Made by a program: the position numbers and the translations under genes | Part shown: in pieces, positions 30,270 to 41,259 of the stretch | Layout of the letters: each line of letters starts with the position of its first letter | Position numbering within the stretch: the first letter of the stretch is position 1 | NCBI RefSeq assembly: GCF_000719095.1 | Contig: NZ_JOEH01000005.1 | Span: 62,001 to 126,000, forward strand | Reading direction: 5' to 3' | Source: Streptacidiphilus jeojiense | GTDB lineage: Bacteria; Actinomycetota; Actinomycetes; Streptomycetales; Streptomycetaceae | Length of the DNA stretch: 64,000 nt | The notes under the pieces: model-generated | Databases searched by the model: none | Told to the model about the DNA's origin: nothing | Seen by the model: only the letters and a program-made list of their open reading frames with translations

Positions 30270-30691
30270 GCCTGGGCCTCCTGCTCGGCCATGGCCGGGT
30301 CGTCGCTCCGGGAGGCGGTGCGCCGGCGCTCCGCGTCCAGCGCCGCCAGCAGCACGGTGTGCTCGGCGACCTTGCTCCGCACCAGGGCGACTTCCTCGGA
30401 CAGGATCCGGGTCTCCGCCTCCAGGCGGCTCGACTCCCAGCTCAGGTGCAGACAGACGAGCAGCACCAGGATGAAGCCGGCGAAGAGCACCAGGCTGGCG
30501 CCGTTCGCCACGCCGATCTTGTGGGCCACACCGTTCAGTACCGTCGGGAAGAAGCCGAGCGGCGCCACCACGGCACCGATCCCGAGCCAGATGGCTGCGT
30601 ACTTCTCCCGGAGTTGCTGGCGGCGCAGCAGCTCCAGGATGCACGCCAGCACCACCACACCGGTGATGGAGGTGAGCACAGAGAGTTGCAC
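30266..30691 (-). CDS. DUF2304 small membrane protein, partner of GT2 enzyme
   Basis: A 141-residue protein with three hydrophobic helices in the first ~80 residues, the DUF2304 signature LREKYAAIWLGIGAVVAPLG, and a C-terminal charged coiled-coil-like stretch (SRLEAETRILSEEVALVRSK). GTG start with AAGG upstream. It overlaps the polyprenyl-phosphate sugar synthase gene by four bases. From memory, the streptococcal GacI-GacJ pair has the same arrangement, the small membrane protein stimulating the GT2 enzyme. It lies 28 bases after the flippase gene. Confidence 0.82.
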   Translation of the reverse strand: MQLSVLTSITGVVVLACILELLRRQQLREKYAAIWLGIGAVVAPLGFFPTVLNGVAHKIGVANGASLVLFAGFILVLLVCLHLSWESSRLEAETRILSEEVALVRSKVAEHTVLLAALDAERRRTASRSDDPAMAEQEAQA

Positions 30692-30719
30692 GACTGCCTT
30701 GCCTTTCGTCTGGGGTGGC

Positions 30720-32066
30720 TCAGCTAGAAGATATCCGTCGACCGGCGCCCGCGCCGGGCGGTACCCGGGGCTCGGGGTCCGCCTCCTGGTCCGCGGCCGC
30801 GGACGGCATGCGCTGTCCCTGCGAGCGCATGATGAACACGAGCATCGTCAGGGCCGCCGCGAGGGAGCCCAGGAAGTATGACACCTCGACCCGAACGGCG
30901 AACGACCCGTGCACGCAGGCGACGCCCACCAGCACCGCGGTGCCGACGGCCCAGCCGACGAGCTGCAGCCGGTGCCGGCCCATCGCGACCAGGGCCTGCC
31001 CGACCACCATGGCCAGCATGTAGAACATGGTCCCGGCCGAGAACCAGAACAGGTCCGCCGAGCCCAGCACGCCGGGCGCCCCCAGCAGGGTCCGCAGCAG
31101 CCAGGGGCCGATCAGCACCGCCGGGATGCCGCCGAGCAGCCCGAGCGCACCCACCACACCGCAGGTGCGCACCAGCAGCTGGCGGAAGCCGGCCCGGTCG
31201 CCCTGGGTGGCCGCGGTGGACAGGCCGGTCATCAGCGTCGGCTGCAGCGAGCCGAAGACGAACAGCGGCACCCGGCAGAGCACCCCGGCGTTGAGCACCG
31301 CGACCTGGAGGTCGCTGTCGTGCGGCGCGACCAGGCCGGCGGTGATCACCGCGGCGTTGACCACCACCTGGGCCAGCAGCGAGGACCCGACCAGCAGCCC
31401 GGTGTTCTGGAACAGCTCCGACCAGGCCATCTGGGGGCCCGGAAGGCAGTCGCGCAGGGTGGCCGGCAGCGTGCAGAGCATTGCGCCGAGCGGGGCCACC
31501 GCGAGCACCAGCGCGAAGGCCCAGGCCGCGTGCACCCCGCAGACCAGCAGGGCCAGCGCCAGCACGATGCGCAGCGCGCCGTCGACGCCCAGGGAGACGC
31601 CGTAGGCGTTGAAGCGGCCCAGCCCGGCCAGCACGCCGCGGGTCACGTAGACCAGACCCATGCCGGCCATGGCGGCGGCGAAGGTCCAGAGCAGCGACGT
31701 CTGGCCGTGCAGGAACAGCCGGGCGGTGGGTCCGGCCGCCAGGGCCAGCAGCAGTGCGATCGCCGCGATCATGCCCAGGGTGACCCCGGTCGCCCGGCGC
31801 AGCACCGGCAGCACACCCTGACCGCGCACCACCCGGGCCGCCACCACCCGGGTGAGCTCCTGCTCCACCGGGAAGAACAGCCCGAGGCTGAGGGTCATGA
31901 TCAGGGACCAGAGCGCCGAGACCGCGGCCCGCGGATCACCCGTGAGGGCGTGGTTGGCGGCCGCGATCTGGATGTACGAGGCGACGCCCAGAGTCAGCGT
32001 CCCGCCGATGACCAGGTGCGTCCCCGGCGGCACGATGCCCAGCAGCCTGGCGACCGCTCGGTTCAC
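30720..32066 (-). CDS. Wzx/MVF-like lipid-linked oligosaccharide flippase
   Basis: A 448-residue protein that is almost entirely hydrophobic, with about 12-14 transmembrane helices and short loops, the layout of the MOP superfamily flippases of polysaccharide export. PVEQELTRVVAARVVRGQG after helix 2 is a characteristic early cytosolic loop. GTG start at 32066 overlaps the rfbD stop by four bases (GTGA), with GGA 8 bases upstream; a much longer upstream open frame is antisense-free shadow over rfbD. It should move the lipid-linked glycan across the membrane. A lipid II flippase-like role cannot be ruled out but the context favours a surface glycan. Confidence 0.78.
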   Translation of the reverse strand: MNRAVARLLGIVPPGTHLVIGGTLTLGVASYIQIAAANHALTGDPRAAVSALWSLIMTLSLGLFFPVEQELTRVVAARVVRGQGVLPVLRRATGVTLGMIAAIALLLALAAGPTARLFLHGQTSLLWTFAAAMAGMGLVYVTRGVLAGLGRFNAYGVSLGVDGALRIVLALALLVCGVHAAWAFALVLAVAPLGAMLCTLPATLRDCLPGPQMAWSELFQNTGLLVGSSLLAQVVVNAAVITAGLVAPHDSDLQVAVLNAGVLCRVPLFVFGSLQPTLMTGLSTAATQGDRAGFRQLLVRTCGVVGALGLLGGIPAVLIGPWLLRTLLGAPGVLGSADLFWFSAGTMFYMLAMVVGQALVAMGRHRLQLVGWAVGTAVLVGVACVHGSFAVRVEVSYFLGSLAAALTMLVFIMRSQGQRMPSAAADQEADPEPRVPPGAGAGRRISSS

Positions 32067-32980
32067 GACTGGCGTCCAGGCTCCGCGGCGGGGGCCGCGA
32101 GCAGGCTGGTGAAGGCACTCCTGCCGACGGCCTCGGCGAGGCTGTCCCGCCAGTGCGGCAGCGGCTTGAGGCCGGCCGCGGACCAGCGGTCGTGGCCGAG
32201 CACGCTGTAGCCGGGGCGCGGGGCCGGGCGGACGAAGGCGTCCGAGGTGGTCGGCGCGATCCGCTCCGGATCGAGCCCCGACAGCTCGAAGGCGGCGCGG
32301 GCCAGTCCGAACCAGGTGGTCTCCCCCGACGCGGTGCCGTGGTAGACCCCGGCCGGGGCGTCGCCGTCCAGCGCGGCGCGGCCGAGGGCGACCAGCTGCC
32401 GTGCCAGTTCGTAGGACCAGGTGGGCTGGCCGCGCTGGTCGTCGACCACGGTCAGGCTGTCCATCCGGCCGGCCAGCTTGAGCATGGTGGCGACGAAGTT
32501 GCCGCCGTGCTCCCCGTAGAGCCAGGCGGTCCGCACCACGTAGCCGTGCGCCGGCAGCAGTTCCAGCACCGCCTGCTCGCCGACCAGCTTGCTGCGGCCG
32601 TAGGCGTTGAGCGGGTCGGTCGGCGCGTCCTCGGGGTACGGCGAGGTGCCCTTGCCGTCGAAGACGTAGTCGGTGGAGACGTGCAGCAGCACGGCACCCT
32701 GCCCGGCGCAGGCCTCGGCCAGGTTGCGGACGCCGGCCCCGTTGACCGCCGTGGCGGCGGCCTCCTGGGTCTCGGCGCCGTCGACGTCGGTCCAGGCCGC
32801 CGCGTTGACCACCACATCGTGCCCGGCAATCGCGGCACGCACCGCCGCGGGATCGGTGACGTCCAGCTGCGACCTGGTCACAGCGGTGGTCTCGATCCCG
32901 GGGACACCGTCCAGCACGGCCAGCAGGTCCGCGCCGAGCATCCCGGCCGCACCCGTCACGAGCCAGCGACTCGGCGCCAT
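32063..32980 (-). CDS. rfbD: dTDP-4-dehydrorhamnose reductase
   Basis: The last step of dTDP-L-rhamnose synthesis. A 305-residue short-chain dehydrogenase-type protein: Rossmann motif VTGAAGMLGADL near residue 8, VVVNAAAWTDVDGAE, HVSTDYVFDG, and the catalytic Tyr127-xxx-Lys131 in NAYGRSKL. ATG at 32980 is chosen because GGAG lies 11 bases upstream. A GTG at 32989 overlapping the rfbB stop is also possible but leaves only 2 bases after GGAG. Confidence 0.94.
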   Translation of the reverse strand: MAPSRWLVTGAAGMLGADLLAVLDGVPGIETTAVTRSQLDVTDPAAVRAAIAGHDVVVNAAAWTDVDGAETQEAAATAVNGAGVRNLAEACAGQGAVLLHVSTDYVFDGKGTSPYPEDAPTDPLNAYGRSKLVGEQAVLELLPAHGYVVRTAWLYGEHGGNFVATMLKLAGRMDSLTVVDDQRGQPTWSYELARQLVALGRAALDGDAPAGVYHGTASGETTWFGLARAAFELSGLDPERIAPTTSDAFVRPAPRPGYSVLGHDRWSAAGLKPLPHWRDSLAEAVGRSAFTSLLAAPAAEPGRQS

Positions 32981-32985
32981 GGCAG

Positions 32986-33963
32986 TCACGACTCCAGCGC
33001 CGCCTTCTGCTTGAGCGGCTCCCACCAGGCCCGGTTGTCCCGGTACCAGGCGATGGTGGCGGCGAGGCCGTCCTCGAAGCGGACCTGGGGGGCGTAGCCG
33101 AGCTCGTCGCCGATCTTGGTGATGTCCAGCGAGTAGCGGAGGTCGTGGCCCTTGCGGTCCTCGACCGGCACGACCATGTCCCAGCCGACACCGGCCGCGT
33201 CCAGCAGCAGACCGGTGAGCTCCTTGTTGGTGATCTCGGTGCCGCCGCCGATGTTGTAGACCTCGCCGGCCCGGCCCTTGAGCAGCGCGAGCTCGATGCC
33301 GCGGCAGTGGTCCGAGACGTGCAGCCAGTCGCGGATGTTGCCGCCGGTGCCGTACAGCGGGACGGTCTTGCCGTCCAGCAGGTTGGTGGTGAACAGCGGG
33401 ATGACCTTCTCCGGGAACTGGTAGTGCCCGTAGTTGTTGGAGCAGCGGGTCACCACCACGTCCATGCCGTGGGTCCGGTGGTAGGCCAGCGCGAGCAGGT
33501 CCGAGGCGGCCTTGGAGGCCGAGTACGGGGAGTTGGGCTGCAGCGGCCACTCCTCGGTCCAGGAGCCCTCGCTGATCGAGCCGTAGACCTCGTCGGTGGA
33601 CACGTGCACGAAGCGGCCGACGCCGTGCTTGCGGGCCGAGTCCAGCAGCACCTGGGTGCCCAGCACGTTGGTGGTCACGAACGGGCCGGCACCGGCGATG
33701 GAACGGTCCACATGCGACTCGGCGGCGAAGTGCACGACCGCGTCGTGACCGGGCATCACCTGGTCGACCACGTCGGCGTCGCAGATGTCACCGCGGACGA
33801 AGGTGTAACCCGGGTGGTCCGCCACCGGAGCGAGGTTCTCCTCGACACCCGAGTAGGTCAGCTTGTCCAGCACCGTGATCCGGGTTCCGGCGTCAGCGCC
33901 CAGCAGCTGGCGGACGAACTCGGAACCGATGAATCCGGCACCGCCGGTTACGAGAATTCGCAT
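32986..33963 (-). CDS. rfbB: dTDP-glucose 4,6-dehydratase
   Basis: Second step of dTDP-rhamnose synthesis: converts dTDP-glucose to the 4-keto-6-deoxy sugar with bound NAD. The 325 residues show VTGGAGFIGSEF, STDEVYGS with the dehydratase Asp124-Glu125 pair, and catalytic Tyr147-xxx-Lys151 in SPYSASKAASD, all at expected positions. It is the first gene of the minus-strand glycan operon. A -10 box TATGAT lies about 55 bases upstream, and rfbA diverges from the other side. Confidence 0.97.
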   Translation of the reverse strand: MRILVTGGAGFIGSEFVRQLLGADAGTRITVLDKLTYSGVEENLAPVADHPGYTFVRGDICDADVVDQVMPGHDAVVHFAAESHVDRSIAGAGPFVTTNVLGTQVLLDSARKHGVGRFVHVSTDEVYGSISEGSWTEEWPLQPNSPYSASKAASDLLALAYHRTHGMDVVVTRCSNNYGHYQFPEKVIPLFTTNLLDGKTVPLYGTGGNIRDWLHVSDHCRGIELALLKGRAGEVYNIGGGTEITNKELTGLLLDAAGVGWDMVVPVEDRKGHDLRYSLDITKIGDELGYAPQVRFEDGLAATIAWYRDNRAWWEPLKQKAALES

Positions 33964-34016
33964 GCTCCAACTTCCCGGGGAGAGATCTCATGTGGTCGAC
34001 CTGAGTACCAGGAGGC

Positions 34017-34022
34017 ATCATA
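34017..34022 (-). promoter_or_regulatory. -10 box of rfbB promoter
   Basis: Minus-strand TATGAT, five of six consensus bases, would start transcription near 34010 and give a leader of about 47 bases. No good -35 is seen. It lies back to back with the rfbA -10 box within 102 bases, so the two promoters may be co-regulated. Confidence 0.5.
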
Positions 34023-34053
34023 CGGGGCGCACAGTGGCGGTCCTCGCCCGGTC

Positions 34054-34059
34054 TAAACT
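34054..34059 (+). promoter_or_regulatory. -10 box of rfbA promoter, probably leaderless transcript
   Basis: TAAACT ends 6 bases before the rfbA ATG, so transcription should begin at or beside the start codon. There is no Shine-Dalgarno. No clear -35 is seen. Confidence 0.5.
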
Positions 34060-34065
34060 CCGTTC

Positions 34066-34938
34066 ATGCGTGGAATCCTCCTGGCGGGTGGGACCGGCTC
34101 GCGCCTGTGGCCGCTCACCCGTGCCGTGTCGAAGCAGCTCCTACCCGTATTCGACAAACCGATGGTCTACTATCCGCTCTCGACACTGGTGATGGCGGGG
34201 ATAGACGAGATCCTGATCATCACCACCCCCAACGATCGCGACCAGTTCGAGCGCCTGCTCGGCGACGGCTCCCAGTGGGGGCTGAGCCTGAGCTACGCCG
34301 TGCAGGAGAAGCCCAACGGGATCGCCGAGGCCTTCGTCCTCGGCGCCGACTTCATCGGGGACGACTCGGTCGCCCTGGTCCTGGGCGACAACATCTTCCA
34401 CGGCAGCGGTCTCGGCAGCCGGCTGGCCGGCCACTCCGACCTGGTCGGCGGCCGGATCTTCGCCTACCCCGTGGCCGACCCGTGCGCCTACGGCGTGGTG
34501 GAGTTCGACGCGGCGGGCAAGGCGGTCTCCATCGAGGAGAAGCCCGAGAAGCCCAAGTCCCGCTACGCCGTCCCCGGTCTGTACTTCTACGACAACCGGG
34601 TGGTCGAGATCGCCGCCACGCTGGAGCCCAGCGCCCGCGGCGAACTGGAGATCACCGCGGTCAACGACGCCTACCTGCGGGCGGGCGAACTGAGCGTCAC
34701 CGTCCTCGACCGCGGTACCGCCTGGCTGGACACCGGGACCTTCGTCTCGATGGTGCAGGCCTCGGAGTTCGTCCGGGTGATCGAGGAGCGCCAGGGCCTG
34801 AAGATCGGCTGCATCGAGGAGGCCGTCTGGCGCCGCGGCCTGATCAGCGACGAGCAGCTCCGCGAACTGGCCGAGCCGCTGCTGAAGAGCGGTTACGGCG
34901 ACTACCTGGTACGCCTGTTGGAAGAGGAGACCGTCTAG
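34066..34938 (+). CDS. rfbA: Glucose-1-phosphate thymidylyltransferase
   Basis: First step of dTDP-rhamnose synthesis: glucose-1-phosphate + dTTP gives dTDP-glucose. The 290-residue protein carries [20 protein letters not shown] (nucleotidyl-transfer loop), [25 protein letters not shown] and VEIEEKP-type [12 protein letters not shown], matching the RmlA family. Translation is likely leaderless. The stop overlaps the rfbC start by one base (TAGTG). Confidence 0.97.
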   Translation: MRGILLAGGTGSRLWPLTRAVSKQLLPVFDKPMVYYPLSTLVMAGIDEILIITTPNDRDQFERLLGDGSQWGLSLSYAVQEKPNGIAEAFVLGADFIGDDSVALVLGDNIFHGSGLGSRLAGHSDLVGGRIFAYPVADPCAYGVVEFDAAGKAVSIEEKPEKPKSRYAVPGLYFYDNRVVEIAATLEPSARGELEITAVNDAYLRAGELSVTVLDRGTAWLDTGTFVSMVQASEFVRVIEERQGLKIGCIEEAVWRRGLISDEQLRELAEPLLKSGYGDYLVRLLEEETV

Positions 34939-35537
34939 TGAAGATCCGCGAGCTCGGTATCGAGGGCGCCTGGGAGATCACCCCCCAGCAGCACGGCGAC
35001 CCGCGCGGACTGTTCATGGAGTGGTACCGCTTCGACCACCTGGCCGCCGAGGTCGGGCACCCGCTGCGACTGGCCCAGGGCAACCTGTCGGTGTCCGCCG
35101 CCGGTGTGGTGCGCGGGATCCACTTCGCCGATGTGCCGCCCGGCCAGGCCAAGTACGTGACCTGCGTGCGCGGCGCGGTGCTCGACGTGATCGTGGACCT
35201 GCGGGTGGGCTCCCCCACCTTCGGGCAGTGGGAGGGCGTCCGGCTGGACGACACGGACCGCCGTGCGGTCTACCTCTCCGAGGGGCTCGGGCACGGCTTC
35301 TGCGCGCTCACCGACGACGCCACGCTGACCTACCTCTGCTCCGAGACCTACAGCCCGACCGGCGAGCACGGCGTCCACCCGCTCGACCCCGACCTGGCGA
35401 TCGAGTGGCCCGCCTCGGCGCCGCAGCTCTCCGCCAAGGACGAGTCGGCGCCCTCGCTCGCCGAGGCGATCGCCTCCGGGCTGCTGCCGGACTACGAGCA
35501 GACCAAGGCCTTCACCGCGGGCCTCACTGTTCGCTGA
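34938..35537 (+). CDS. rfbC: dTDP-4-dehydrorhamnose 3,5-epimerase
   Basis: Third step of dTDP-rhamnose synthesis. The 199-residue cupin protein has [20 protein letters not shown] with catalytic His62, [13 protein letters not shown] with Lys72, [15 protein letters not shown] and [16 protein letters not shown]. It starts at GTG overlapping the rfbA stop by one base, so expression is coupled. With rfbB and rfbD across the divergent promoter it completes the four-step rhamnose pathway. Confidence 0.95.
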   Translation: MKIRELGIEGAWEITPQQHGDPRGLFMEWYRFDHLAAEVGHPLRLAQGNLSVSAAGVVRGIHFADVPPGQAKYVTCVRGAVLDVIVDLRVGSPTFGQWEGVRLDDTDRRAVYLSEGLGHGFCALTDDATLTYLCSETYSPTGEHGVHPLDPDLAIEWPASAPQLSAKDESAPSLAEAIASGLLPDYEQTKAFTAGLTVR

Positions 35538-35571
35538 GAATTCACCTTCGCCCGCGAGGACGGGCGGAAGC

Positions 35572-35617
35572 AGCAGAGAGCCCCGCACCGTCTCACGACG
35601 GTGCGGGGCTCTCTGCT
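35572..35617. terminator. Bidirectional terminator between rfbC and tuf
   Basis: A perfect 21-bp stem (left arm 35572-35592, AGCAGAGAGCCCCGCACCGT plus C) closes on TCAC and the right arm runs 35597-35617. It sits between converging genes and probably serves both. Confidence 0.85.
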
Positions 35618-35655
35618 GTGCGCTGCTGGTGCAGGCAGGTCGATCAGATCAGGTA

Positions 35656-36849
<1,194 letters not shown>

Positions 36850-36963
36850 TGGGTCCTCCTGAGGACTGGTTCTGTACGCCGTACGACGTCAGGTGGTCTG
36901 ATATCGCGCCGGTTCCGCCGCCTGTCAGCGCCCGGTTCCGGCCCGGGGGTGGGGGCCGGAGGG

Positions 36964-36997
36964 GGCCCGGGGGTCGCCTTGCGGCAGACCCCGGGCC
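36964..36997 (-). terminator. Hairpin in the fusA-tuf gap
   Basis: GGCCCGGGGGTCGCC (36964-36978) pairs with GGC-A-GACCCCGGGCC around TTGC, with a bulge. On the transcript side a TAGGCT (-10-like, 37012-37007) lies just before it, without a clear -35. It may attenuate fusA read-through or be part of a tuf leader. Confidence 0.5.
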
Positions 36998-37043
36998 GCC
37001 TCCTACAGCCTAAAGGGTGGTACGTACCGGGATGTCCCGGTGC

Positions 37044-39149
<2,106 letters not shown>

Positions 39150-39191
39150 GGTGGCTCGTCTCTCTCTTTCTTGGTTCTGACGGGGTTCGGA

Positions 39192-39662
39192 CTACCAGCG
39201 GTAGTGCGCGAAGGCCTTGTTGGACTCGGCCATCTTGTGGGTGTCCTCGCGACGCTTCACGGAGGCGCCCAGACCGTTGCTCGCGTCCAGGATCTCGTTC
39301 AGCAGACGCTCGGTCATGGTCTTCTCGCGACGGGCGCGGGAGTAACCGACGAGCCAGCGCAGCGCCAGGGTGTTGGCACGGCCCGGCTTGACCTCGACCG
39401 GCACCTGGTAGGTCGCGCCACCGACACGGCGGGACTTGACCTCGAGGGTCGGCTTGACGTTCTCCAGGGCGCGCTTGAGCGCGACCACCGGGTCTGCACC
39501 GGTCTTCTCGCGGACGCCCTCGAGGGCGCCGTACACGATGCGCTCGGCGGTGGAGCGCTTGCCGTGCAGGAGGATCTTGTTGACGAGCGACGTCACCACA
39601 GGGGAGCCGTAAACCGGGTCGATGATGACCGGGCGCTTCGGGGCGGGGCCCTTACGAGGCAT
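39192..39662 (-). CDS. rpsG: 30S ribosomal protein S7
   Basis: S7 nucleates assembly of the small-subunit head and contacts E-site tRNA. The 156-residue protein starts [20 protein letters not shown] and has [19 protein letters not shown] and [20 protein letters not shown]. It begins 2 bases after the rpsL stop, so translation is probably coupled. Confidence 0.98.
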   Translation of the reverse strand: MPRKGPAPKRPVIIDPVYGSPVVTSLVNKILLHGKRSTAERIVYGALEGVREKTGADPVVALKRALENVKPTLEVKSRRVGGATYQVPVEVKPGRANTLALRWLVGYSRARREKTMTERLLNEILDASNGLGASVKRREDTHKMAESNKAFAHYRW

Positions 39663-39664
39663 GC

Positions 39665-40036
39665 TTACTTCTCCTTCTTGGCGCCGTAGCGGCTGCGGGC
39701 CTGCTTGCGGTTCTTGACACCCTGGGTGTCCAGCGAGCCGCGGATGATCTTGTAACGCACACCCGGCAGGTCCTTCACACGACCGCCACGCACGAGCACG
39801 ATGGAGTGCTCCTGCAGGTTGTGACCCTCGCCCGGAATGTAGGCGGTGACCTCGATACCACTGGTGAGGCGCACGCGGGCGACCTTGCGGAGAGCCGAGT
39901 TCGGCTTCTTCGGGGTGGTCGTGTACACACGCGTGCAGACGCCGCGGCGCTGAGGGGAACCCTTCAGTGCGGGCGTCTTGTTCTTCTCGACCTTGTCCTG
40001 CCGGCCCTTTCGGACCAGCTGCTGAATCGTAGGCAC
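39665..40036 (-). CDS. rpsL: 30S ribosomal protein S12
   Basis: S12 lies at the decoding centre and controls accuracy. The 123 residues are near-invariant: [35 protein letters not shown] and [12 protein letters not shown]. The streptomycin-resistance sites Lys43 and Lys88 are both wild type. It is the first gene of the str operon, with a leader of about 200 bases carrying the motif at 40099-40122 and a clear promoter upstream. Confidence 0.99.
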   Translation of the reverse strand: MPTIQQLVRKGRQDKVEKNKTPALKGSPQRRGVCTRVYTTTPKKPNSALRKVARVRLTSGIEVTAYIPGEGHNLQEHSIVLVRGGRVKDLPGVRYKIIRGSLDTQGVKNRKQARSRYGAKKEK

Positions 40037-40098
40037 GCTATCTCCGTCTTCTTTGTGCCATCGCTGGTGAAACTACCCTGGTTGTGTCTCTCCGACGC

Positions 40099-40122
40099 CG
40101 ACCCACGCGGTCGGGTGTGTCG
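40099..40122 (-). promoter_or_regulatory. rpsL leader motif shared with the rpsJ leader
   Basis: The + strand reads CGACCCACGCGGTCGGG, then T, then GTGTCG. In the transcript it folds as CCGACC-GCGTG-GGTCGG, and an outer CCGAC/GTCGG stem encloses it. It lies 63-86 bases upstream of the rpsL ATG. The near-identical copy before rpsJ makes chance unlikely. Confidence 0.6.
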
Positions 40123-40245
40123 GGCCGCTTCCCATCCCCTCGACTCCTTGCGGAGGAGCGGTGTGGAAGCGCGGTTCCCATGACGCGGCGGCCTGATATG
40201 CACGCACGCACAAGAGACCCGGGGACACCCCAGGCACAAGGTCAG

Positions 40246-40274
40246 AGCGTACCTAGCGCATCGGCGCGGGTCAA
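40246..40274 (-). promoter_or_regulatory. str-operon (rpsL) promoter
   Basis: Minus-strand TTGACC (40274-40269), 17-base spacer, TACGCT (40251-40246): a good HrdB-type promoter. Transcription should begin near 40239, leaving a leader of about 200 bases. The rest of the 351-base gap between rpsL and the next gene holds no ORF. Confidence 0.78.
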
Positions 40275-40387
40275 AACACATGGGCAGCCGCAGGTCAGGG
40301 CGTCGGCGCCGGAGCGGTTGCGAGGGCGGACGGAGTGTGCCTGCGCCGGTCGGGGGTCGGGTACGACCGGCCTCGGGCCGCTGCGGC

Positions 40388-41110
40388 TCAGCCGCCGGCG
40401 GCCGGGGCGGGCATCATCCCACCTCCGGAGCTGCCGTGCGCGGAGGAGACCACGCCGAGGAAGAGCACCACGAAGAAGATCGCCACCGCGAGCCAGCCCA
40501 GCACGATACCGGCCACCGCCATCCCGTCGCCGTCCTCGTCCCGGTCGCGAAGCTGGCCGCGGGCGATGTGGCCGCAGATCAGCGCGGGCAGGGCGGTGAT
40601 GCCGAGGGTCGGCAGCTCGGCCAGGCCCAGCACCAGGGCCGCCACCGCCAGACCGTTGGTACGGCGCAGCCGGGGCGGCGGCGCGTAGGGGTTGGGGCTG
40701 TACGGATCGAACGGACGGCCGTAGGCGTACGGGCCGGGCACCGGGTATCCGCCCGGGTAGGGGGCGAAGGCCGCGGGGATGACCGGTGCGGGCGTCAGGT
40801 AGGGCACCGGCATGGGGCCGCTGGGGAGGTCCTGGATCACACCGGACAGCTCGCCGTAGGTCTGCGAGCGGTAGATCTGCTCCACCCGCTCGTTGTACTC
40901 GTCCGGGGTCAGCCTGCCTTCGGCGTAGGCGGACTTCAGCACGTCGATGGTCCGCTCCCGGTCCGCGTGCGAGGCACGCATCCCGGCGATGTCGTCCGTG
41001 GCCGGCCGGGCCGGCACCTGCCGGTAGGGCACGGTCGGCCGCGGGGGGCGTCCCGGCTGGGCGCCCTGCCACTGCTGCATCGGATGCTTCGGCTGCTGGT
41101 GCGTGGACAA
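40388..41110 (-). CDS. DUF1707-DUF4190 membrane protein
   Basis: A 240-residue protein of unknown function. After a Gln/Pro-rich start, residues ~45-95 are a DUF1707 domain (MRASHADRERTIDVLKSAYA, RLTPDEYNERVEQIYRSQTY). A Pro/Tyr-rich linker follows, then a DUF4190 pair of membrane helices (NGLAVAALVLGLAELPTLGI and MAVAGIVLGWLAVAIFFVVL). TTG at 41110 is chosen because GGGGAGG lies 6 bases upstream. Both domains are common actinobacterial membrane modules. It may sense or signal, but nothing here proves that. Its stop is 351 bases before rpsL. Confidence 0.8.
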   Translation of the reverse strand: MSTHQQPKHPMQQWQGAQPGRPPRPTVPYRQVPARPATDDIAGMRASHADRERTIDVLKSAYAEGRLTPDEYNERVEQIYRSQTYGELSGVIQDLPSGPMPVPYLTPAPVIPAAFAPYPGGYPVPGPYAYGRPFDPYSPNPYAPPPRLRRTNGLAVAALVLGLAELPTLGITALPALICGHIARGQLRDRDEDGDGMAVAGIVLGWLAVAIFFVVLFLGVVSSAHGSSGGGMMPAPAAGG

Positions 41111-41259
41111 CGGCGACCTCCCCGAGTGCACCCGGCGCCTGGGCCCGGGCACGGCGTCTTGCTTCCCCATAGTGCAAGACGTTCGGGCGGATCGCATCGT
41201 GCCCGGGTCCTGTGTAGAGGAGTTGTGACACAACCTCAGCAGTGGGGCCGGGTGCGGGG

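Noticed and set aside
30720..33191. An 823-codon frame extending the flippase upstream across rfbD
   Set aside because: The extension is an Arg/Asp/Gly string out of frame with rfbD; the real start is the GTG overlapping the rfbD stop.
25035..35537. Antibiotic deoxysugar cluster reading of the rfb genes
   Set aside because: No polyketide, NRPS or tailoring gene is near; the flippase and lipid-linked transferases point to a surface glycan.
39665..40036. Streptomycin-resistance changes in rpsL
   Set aside because: Lys43 and Lys88 are both unchanged.
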